A stretch of 64,000 nucleotides of DNA, from assembly GCF_000374025.1 (NCBI RefSeq), contig NZ_KB893239.1, forward strand, positions 186,001 through 250,000. The letters are read 5' to 3'. Shown one piece after another: positions 60,025 to 64,000 of the stretch (its first letter is position 1; each line of letters begins with the position of its first letter). A program made the position numbers and the translations under genes. Origin of the DNA: Spirosoma panaciterrae DSM 21099 (GTDB taxonomy: Bacteria > Bacteroidota > Bacteroidia > Cytophagales > Spirosomataceae). The notes under the pieces were generated by a model. That model was not told where the DNA came from and did not search any database. It saw nothing but the letters and a program-made list of their open reading frames with translations.

Positions 60025-61443
60025 TCAATGTTTATATACCTCCCAGCCCATGTAGTTGCGCATGGCTTCTTCCAGGATTCCGGCCGTTTTGGACGCATTC
60101 ATCACCACATGGTGCTCAAAGCCATTCCGGCACACGTACTGCATCAGCCCCTGTAGGTTCTCGATCTGAGCCACGGCCCGGTTGCCGAACGTATTCAGCG
60201 GATCGTTGGTCAGAACCCCTTCGCCAATGTAGGCTTTCATCACACCTTTCGGATCATCGGTACTGATGCGTCCATACGTCAGAGGGTTGGCAGGAGTGCG
60301 GCCAGCCAGTGCCCCATAGGTATTTTCTTCGCATACTGTTGTACCCAGAATCGGTGCCGTACTGATTTCAATGTCGGGCAGGAACGACTTTGCCCAGTTG
60401 CCGCAATGGAACAGGACGCACTTATTTTCATCGTCGGCGTAGTTGTTGTTCCAATCGACCAGGGCACTGGGTGAACCCGATGCCAGTTGCATGGCGTACA
60501 TGCTGAGTGTACCCGTAACATCGACCTCGCAGGCGCTGGGGAGCATGTTCTCGCTCATGATACTCATGCTGGTACAAACATTACAGCCGTAGTTTTGCTG
60601 GAGTGAGGTCCAGCACTGAATGGCCGTGGCATCCAGCGCATGTTCCTGCATGAATTCGTTCAGGACGACATCTAATTTGGCAATCTGAACCAGTTTATCG
60701 TCGGGTGTGCGGCCCGTAGGTGTATAGGCTTTAATGGCGTCGAGCCGGTCTTTGACGGATTGATCGGCGGCTGTCAGTTTATTGGCATTGCCCAGAATGT
60801 GCGACAGGTCGATGGTCACCACCGAAATTCCGTTGCGCTGGAGGATTTTCTCACTGTATCGAACCGTATTGAACGCTCCCGGACGTGCGCCCACAGCCCC
60901 AATCCGAACATTCCGAAGCCCTTTGACGACCCGGCAGACCGCCAGGAAATTTTTCAGATCGGCTTCAAAGCTCGGGTCGGATGGATGGACAACATGTTTG
61001 GTCGTGAGCGAGTAGTTGATGCCAAATTGGTAAAGATTATTACAAACCGAAATTTTTCCACACCATGCATCCCGCCGACGGGCTACATCCATCCGGTTCA
61101 GATCATCGGGATACGCCTGAATCAACACCGGCACATCCAGCCGAGCGAGCTTCAGGGTTTCAGCCACACCCTTTTCATCGCCAAAGTTGGGTAGTACGAC
61201 CAGAACCCCCATCATATCATCGGCATGCTTGCGAAACAGCTCCGCACATTTCTGGGCTTCCTGAAACGTCTCGACTCCACCTAATTTGGTAGCTGATTCA
61301 TCCAGCATAATAGGGTTTACACCGACTTTCTGAAAAACGTCCAGCAGATCGGAACGGCACTCGCCAACGAGTTTGTCGGGGAAAAAATCCCGGTTGCCAA
61401 TGATGACACCTAAGGTTATGGGACTACCTGTTTTTACGCTCAT
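60025..61443 (-). CDS. L-fucose/D-arabinose isomerase-like protein
   Basis: 472 residues. Aldose-ketose isomerase of the FucI/AraA C-terminal superfamily: VLVVLPNFGDEKGVAETLKL, RDAWCGKISVCNNLYQFGIN, VRIGAVGARPGAFNTVRYSE, EFMQEHALDATAIQCWTSLQ, MLPSACEVDVTGTLSMYAMQ (metal-site Glu/Asp) and LFHCGNWAKSFL (His). FucI works on L-fucose and D-arabinose and is wide in specificity. It leads the operon, downstream of the promoter at 61514-61521, and would turn the imported aldose into a ketose for the FGGY kinase. It is shorter than E. coli FucI (591 residues), so it is of the compact class. Confidence 0.85.
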   Translation of the reverse strand: MSVKTGSPITLGVIIGNRDFFPDKLVGECRSDLLDVFQKVGVNPIMLDESATKLGGVETFQEAQKCAELFRKHADDMMGVLVVLPNFGDEKGVAETLKLARLDVPVLIQAYPDDLNRMDVARRRDAWCGKISVCNNLYQFGINYSLTTKHVVHPSDPSFEADLKNFLAVCRVVKGLRNVRIGAVGARPGAFNTVRYSEKILQRNGISVVTIDLSHILGNANKLTAADQSVKDRLDAIKAYTPTGRTPDDKLVQIAKLDVVLNEFMQEHALDATAIQCWTSLQQNYGCNVCTSMSIMSENMLPSACEVDVTGTLSMYAMQLASGSPSALVDWNNNYADDENKCVLFHCGNWAKSFLPDIEISTAPILGTTVCEENTYGALAGRTPANPLTYGRISTDDPKGVMKAYIGEGVLTNDPLNTFGNRAVAQIENLQGLMQYVCRNGFEHHVVMNASKTAGILEEAMRNYMGWEVYKH

Positions 61444-61984
61444 GGTTAAAGTAGTGATTCGTTGGCCGCTACAGTCAATCGGTTCGGGAAACGATGACGT
61501 GTAGATCTCCGAACAAAACTAAAAGAAAACAATAAAAATAAAAAGAAAACAAACGAAATAAAATAAAGGAAGCCTTTCCCTTCAACCAGCGATAATCCTA
61601 ATCTGCTTAACTAAAATAAGAGGCAAAATACAGTATATAAATCCTGTTACTTCACAGATAGATACAATAAAAGGGTTAAATAGCCATCACATACCCTATA
61701 TAATTTAAATGAAGTGCAAAACTTTCGTTTATTTTCTAACTACCCTCGACACTTACCTTCTATTTCGAATAGTGTGCGATCTGTACAAACACATGCTTTC
61801 GTTTTTCTGTCTACTTTTCCGTTGTCCCACTTCCTTTTTTGCAACAGGCCACCTGAATCTGGTATCCTGGCGGTTTCGGCTGCTGGTTAGGCAATATCCT
61901 GCTACATCGGCGTACCGAACGAGGCACCTTTTTTCCACCTATGCCCCCTCTGTAATTGAGCCCAAACCAGGTGGTATGTAAGGG
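61444..61984. other. Gene-poor promoter region of the sugar operon
   Basis: 541 bases between the isomerase gene (minus) and the ORF at 61985. The part 61514-61700 is very AT-rich with A-tracts (poly-A/T runs), typical of a regulated promoter. The right half (61709-61981) contains an open frame whose product has no clear protein character and which ends at TAA 61979-61981, one codon before the next ATG in the same frame. I see no convincing gene. Confidence 0.6.
61514..61521 (-). promoter_or_regulatory. -7 promoter element of the sugar operon
   Basis: Minus-strand TAGTTTTG is an exact TAnnTTTG match, 71 bases upstream of the isomerase ATG. The AT-rich stretch behind it may bind a regulator. 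No regulator gene is found beside the operon. Confidence 0.55.
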
Positions 61985-62611
61985 ATGGCAGGCAAAGGCT
62001 CCGATGAGAATGATACCGTAACGGATGGAACCGCCCAGGGCGACAACTATGGAAACGTGGGCCAGATTACCGAAGGCCGAACCCTGGCTAAAGCCAGCTA
62101 CGACGCTCCCATTCGTGAACCGGATGCCAATCCGGTGATGATCGGCGCCGAACTGGATTTGCAACCTTTCGGACGAGTCACCGTACTACGATCCATCCGG
62201 GTAGAATCGGCGGCACGCTTAACTGGGGGCGGTACTACAGACAACAACCCGAATGTTGCGCTCACCATCATGGGCAACAAGCTCATGGGTACCCTTGTAT
62301 CGGCCTCCCCTACGGCACGCCCATTTGTCTCCTTTATCATCGACGATTTTCGTGGAAAAGGGACCTACAGCTTCCCTAAAAACGGGCCGAATCAAACCAC
62401 AGCATCCGGCGCATCGGGCGAGGGCTACGCGCATGGCTACTATAAACCGTATAGTATAGAATGGGTGTCGGGCAATATCCTGCTAACCATTACCGAATAC
62501 AATGGTGCCGAAAAGCCCATGCGCGGGACCTTAGCAGGCACATACTACAAAGAAGTAACCCCGATCGCTGTATCGGCCCGATTCCAGGGGGTTCCCTCAC
62601 TCATTCCTTAA
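61985..62611 (+). CDS. Beta-rich protein of unknown function, possibly truncated at the N-terminus
   Basis: 208 residues. No signal peptide, although the sequence looks extracellular (low charge, Gly/Thr-rich beta strands: LTGGGTTDNNPNVALTIMG, VSFIIDDFRGKGTYSFPKN, VSGNILLTITEYNGAEKPM). It begins one codon after a TAA in the same frame; the upstream frame (61709-61981) contains a hydrophobic stretch MLSFFCLLFRCPTSFFATG that might be a broken signal peptide. Thus either a cytosolic protein or a gene cut by a nonsense change. No family recognised. It stands alone. Confidence 0.5.
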   Translation: MAGKGSDENDTVTDGTAQGDNYGNVGQITEGRTLAKASYDAPIREPDANPVMIGAELDLQPFGRVTVLRSIRVESAARLTGGGTTDNNPNVALTIMGNKLMGTLVSASPTARPFVSFIIDDFRGKGTYSFPKNGPNQTTASGASGEGYAHGYYKPYSIEWVSGNILLTITEYNGAEKPMRGTLAGTYYKEVTPIAVSARFQGVPSLIP

Positions 62612-62689
62612 CGGGCATGAGCCTACTCAGGTTAAGAGATTGATAAAGTAGCAGACAAATCGAGAGCCTCCTGAGCAGCAACAGCGTGA

Positions 62690-62739
62690 GATGCGTATTT
62701 TGAATTGCACCCGATTACGGGCAGTACAGAATACGCATT
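62690..62739. repeat. GATGCGTATT-family palindrome in a 304-base gap
   Basis: ATGCGTATT (62691-62699) pairs with AATACGCAT (62730-62738), and inner words (TTGCACCCG against CGGGCAGTAC) pair imperfectly, for a stem of about 20. It lies in the 304-base stretch (62612-62915) between the orphan ORF and the GrpB gene. Nothing else was recognised in that stretch; the ATG-proximal 100 bases hold the probable GrpB promoter. Confidence 0.65.
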
Positions 62740-62915
62740 GCCCTTTGGATTGAAACCCTAAAACATACAGCCTATTCATCAGTAGATTACAAAGGAAATC
62801 AAAGCAGAGCTGGCGCTTGTCAACTACTTTACCGAAGGTAAAATGTACATATATTTACGAGTCAGCGGTCGGGCTGAAAAACGACTGTGTGATCACCCGA
62901 TGATCAGCCGAGCAA

Positions 62916-63416
62916 ATGGAATTAATCACGCTACAAAAACATGATAGCCAATGGGACGCGATTTTTAACGTGGAGCAACAGGAGCTTTCCAACGTTTTGG
63001 GCCATCACGTCGCTAAAATCCATCACGTAGGCAGTACAGCCGTACCAGACTTACTGGCCAAACCGATTATTGACATCGCTATTGAAGCCAACACATTTCC
63101 TCCCTCACAGGCCATCATTGACCAGCTTGCCACAATCGACTATGAATATAAGGGGGAAGCAGGTGTTCAGGGACGACACTGGTTTATAAAAGGGCATCCA
63201 AGAAAATTCAATCTTCACTATTGTTCGATACAGTCTGAGGTGGTGACGAATCAACTAAAACTGCGAGATAAACTAATCGCGAATGAATCGTTTCGAAGAG
63301 ACTATGAACGCATAAAGCTCGAAAACCTGACAAATAAAGACATCGACAGTGCGGACTATGCGTTGGCTAAATCGGATATTATTCAAAAAATAATCAATTC
63401 TACTTCCTTACCGTGA
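62916..63416 (+). CDS. GrpB family protein (UPF0157)
   Basis: 166 residues. GrpB/DUF4262-neighbour family with a nucleotidyltransferase-like core: the start ELITLQKHDSQWDAIFNVEQ, VAKIHHVGSTAVPDLLAKPI (the conserved HxGSTxVPGLxAKPxxD, here with Asp in IDIAIEANTF), and GRHWFIKGHPRKFNLHYCSI. The family is widespread and of unclear function; some are dephospho-CoA-kinase fusions. The codon and base composition is more AT-rich than most neighbours. Single gene. Confidence 0.85.
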   Translation: MELITLQKHDSQWDAIFNVEQQELSNVLGHHVAKIHHVGSTAVPDLLAKPIIDIAIEANTFPPSQAIIDQLATIDYEYKGEAGVQGRHWFIKGHPRKFNLHYCSIQSEVVTNQLKLRDKLIANESFRRDYERIKLENLTNKDIDSADYALAKSDIIQKIINSTSLP

Positions 63417-63612
63417 ACCTGAAACGAGTCCAATATGGGAAGTCTATTGATCAAGACAAATTGCACTGGCCTGACTCAGAAACCAGGTTAGTGCGCATTC
63501 TGAACACATCAACATTGCTCATATTCGTACGAGATTGTATTTCAGACACACCATTCATCTAATCACTTGATCGGAATTTAGACCAGAGATCAACAGGTAA
63601 TAGCCGTTGAAT

Positions 63613-63620
63613 TACCTTTA
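63613..63620 (+). promoter_or_regulatory. Weak -7 element for the cupin gene
   Basis: TACCTTTA differs from TAnnTTTG in the last base only, 33 bases before the GTG start at 63653. No TTG at the -33 position. Confidence 0.3.
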
Positions 63621-63652
63621 GGCTTTTGTAATCTCTTTCTATAAACACTCCT

Positions 63653-63997
63653 GTGAAGGCTGCTCCCCTTACCCTACTAGATACCGACGAACTAATCCGA
63701 ACGGTGACGACCAACTATGCTAATTTCCCGATAGCCGAAGTGAATGACCATGTTGTCAGGCTGAGTGTGATGACCGAACCTTATTTCTGGCATCACCATC
63801 CCAACTCCGATGAGACGTTTATGACCGTGGAAGGCATTTTGGTAATTGAACTGGAAACCGAAACGATTGAATTAGTCCCAGGTCAGCTCTTTACAATTCC
63901 TAAAAATATTGCTCACCGAACCCGACCCAAAGGTGAACGTTCGGTCAACATCACCTTCGAATATGGCCAGATTGAAACGATACGGATTGATCGGTAA
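63653..63997 (+). CDS. Cupin-domain protein
   Basis: 114 residues with a GTG start at 63653 (KAAPLTLLDTDELIRTVTTN). The single cupin fold is shown by EPYFWHHHPNSDETFMTVEG then ILVIELE: His-His-His plus Glu as the metal site, the acidic strand VPGQLFTIPKNIAHRTRPKG with the last metal His, and VNITFEYG at the end. Small single-domain cupins of this sort bind a metal and are isomerases, dioxygenase-like or sugar sensors; no substrate can be given. Stop is three bases from the right edge, so the gene is complete. Confidence 0.85.
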   Translation: MKAAPLTLLDTDELIRTVTTNYANFPIAEVNDHVVRLSVMTEPYFWHHHPNSDETFMTVEGILVIELETETIELVPGQLFTIPKNIAHRTRPKGERSVNITFEYGQIETIRIDR

Positions 63998-64000
63998 GCC

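Noticed and set aside
61709..61981. 90-codon frame upstream of the orphan ORF
   Set aside because: Composition is unlike a protein apart from one hydrophobic run; no conserved start or family.

Overview
The window looks like a chromosomal segment of a Bacteroidota bacterium of the order Cytophagales, most like Spirosoma or a close relative. This is inferred from gene content and signals, not from a 16S gene. The evidence is: TonB-dependent receptors with carboxypeptidase-like N-terminal domains, one coupled to a DUF4249 lipoprotein; a gingipain-type (C25) protease of the type IX secretion group; DUF4254 next to GT9 glycosyltransferases; Bacteroidota -7 boxes (TAnnTTTG); few Shine-Dalgarno sites; and GC near 50%. 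No rRNA, tRNA, CRISPR array, transposase or phage gene was seen.

Layout. 0-7.8 kb: partial secreted esterase, TonB receptor, SnoaL-like protein, lipoprotein peptidase-type hydrolase, a retropepsin-like protein, a cation efflux transporter and small proteins. 7.9-15.2 kb: a large C25 peptidase translationally coupled to an acyltransferase, thiamine pyrophosphokinase and a GT87 mannosyltransferase-like protein. 15.2-21.2 kb: one minus-strand operon, kdnA - antitoxin - PIN toxin - kdnB - lspA - kdsA - kdsC-like - kdsB, read as the pathway to 8-amino-Kdo (Kdo8N), with a toxin-antitoxin module lodged inside it. 21.3-27.2 kb: guanine deaminase, a nucleotidyltransferase, molybdenum cofactor genes (mobA-moaC and divergent moeA) and an SDR. 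27.2-34.6 kb: a three-gene minus-strand operon of unknown purpose: a GAF protein, a metallophosphoesterase fused to an Omp85 barrel, and an HD domain fused to a PycTM-like (DUF5706) membrane effector. 34.7-38.3 kb: TetR regulator, DUF4254 and two GT9 glycosyltransferases. 38.3-46.9 kb: DUF4249/TonB pair, PolX-PHP protein, 2TM protein, pentapeptide protein with thyA, a tiny cysteine-rich secreted protein, OsmC and a membrane protein. 47.0-61.4 kb: a twelve-gene minus-strand sugar operon. It holds a FucI-like isomerase, an esterase, a split transketolase, three exported nucleoside-hydrolase-fold proteins, a ribose-type ABC transporter with DUF2291, and an FGGY kinase. 61.4-64 kb: an orphan ORF, a GrpB-family protein and a cupin.

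How parts work together. The sugar operon reads as a full route: release of a (probably furanose) sugar outside the cytoplasm, import by the ABC transporter, isomerisation to a ketose, phosphorylation by the FGGY kinase, and cleavage by the two-subunit transketolase. It resembles the transketolase route for the branched pentose D-apiose but uses a FucI-type isomerase and exported IUNH-fold enzymes. The Kdo/Kdo8N genes, GT9 pair and GT87 point to envelope polysaccharide assembly.

A striking feature is the number of long intergenic palindromes. At least six sequence families share one architecture: short-period repeats arranged as inverted arms. One family (8-bp GAGTGAAW units) supplies the last codons and stop of three genes and interrupts the signal peptide of the DUF4249 lipoprotein.
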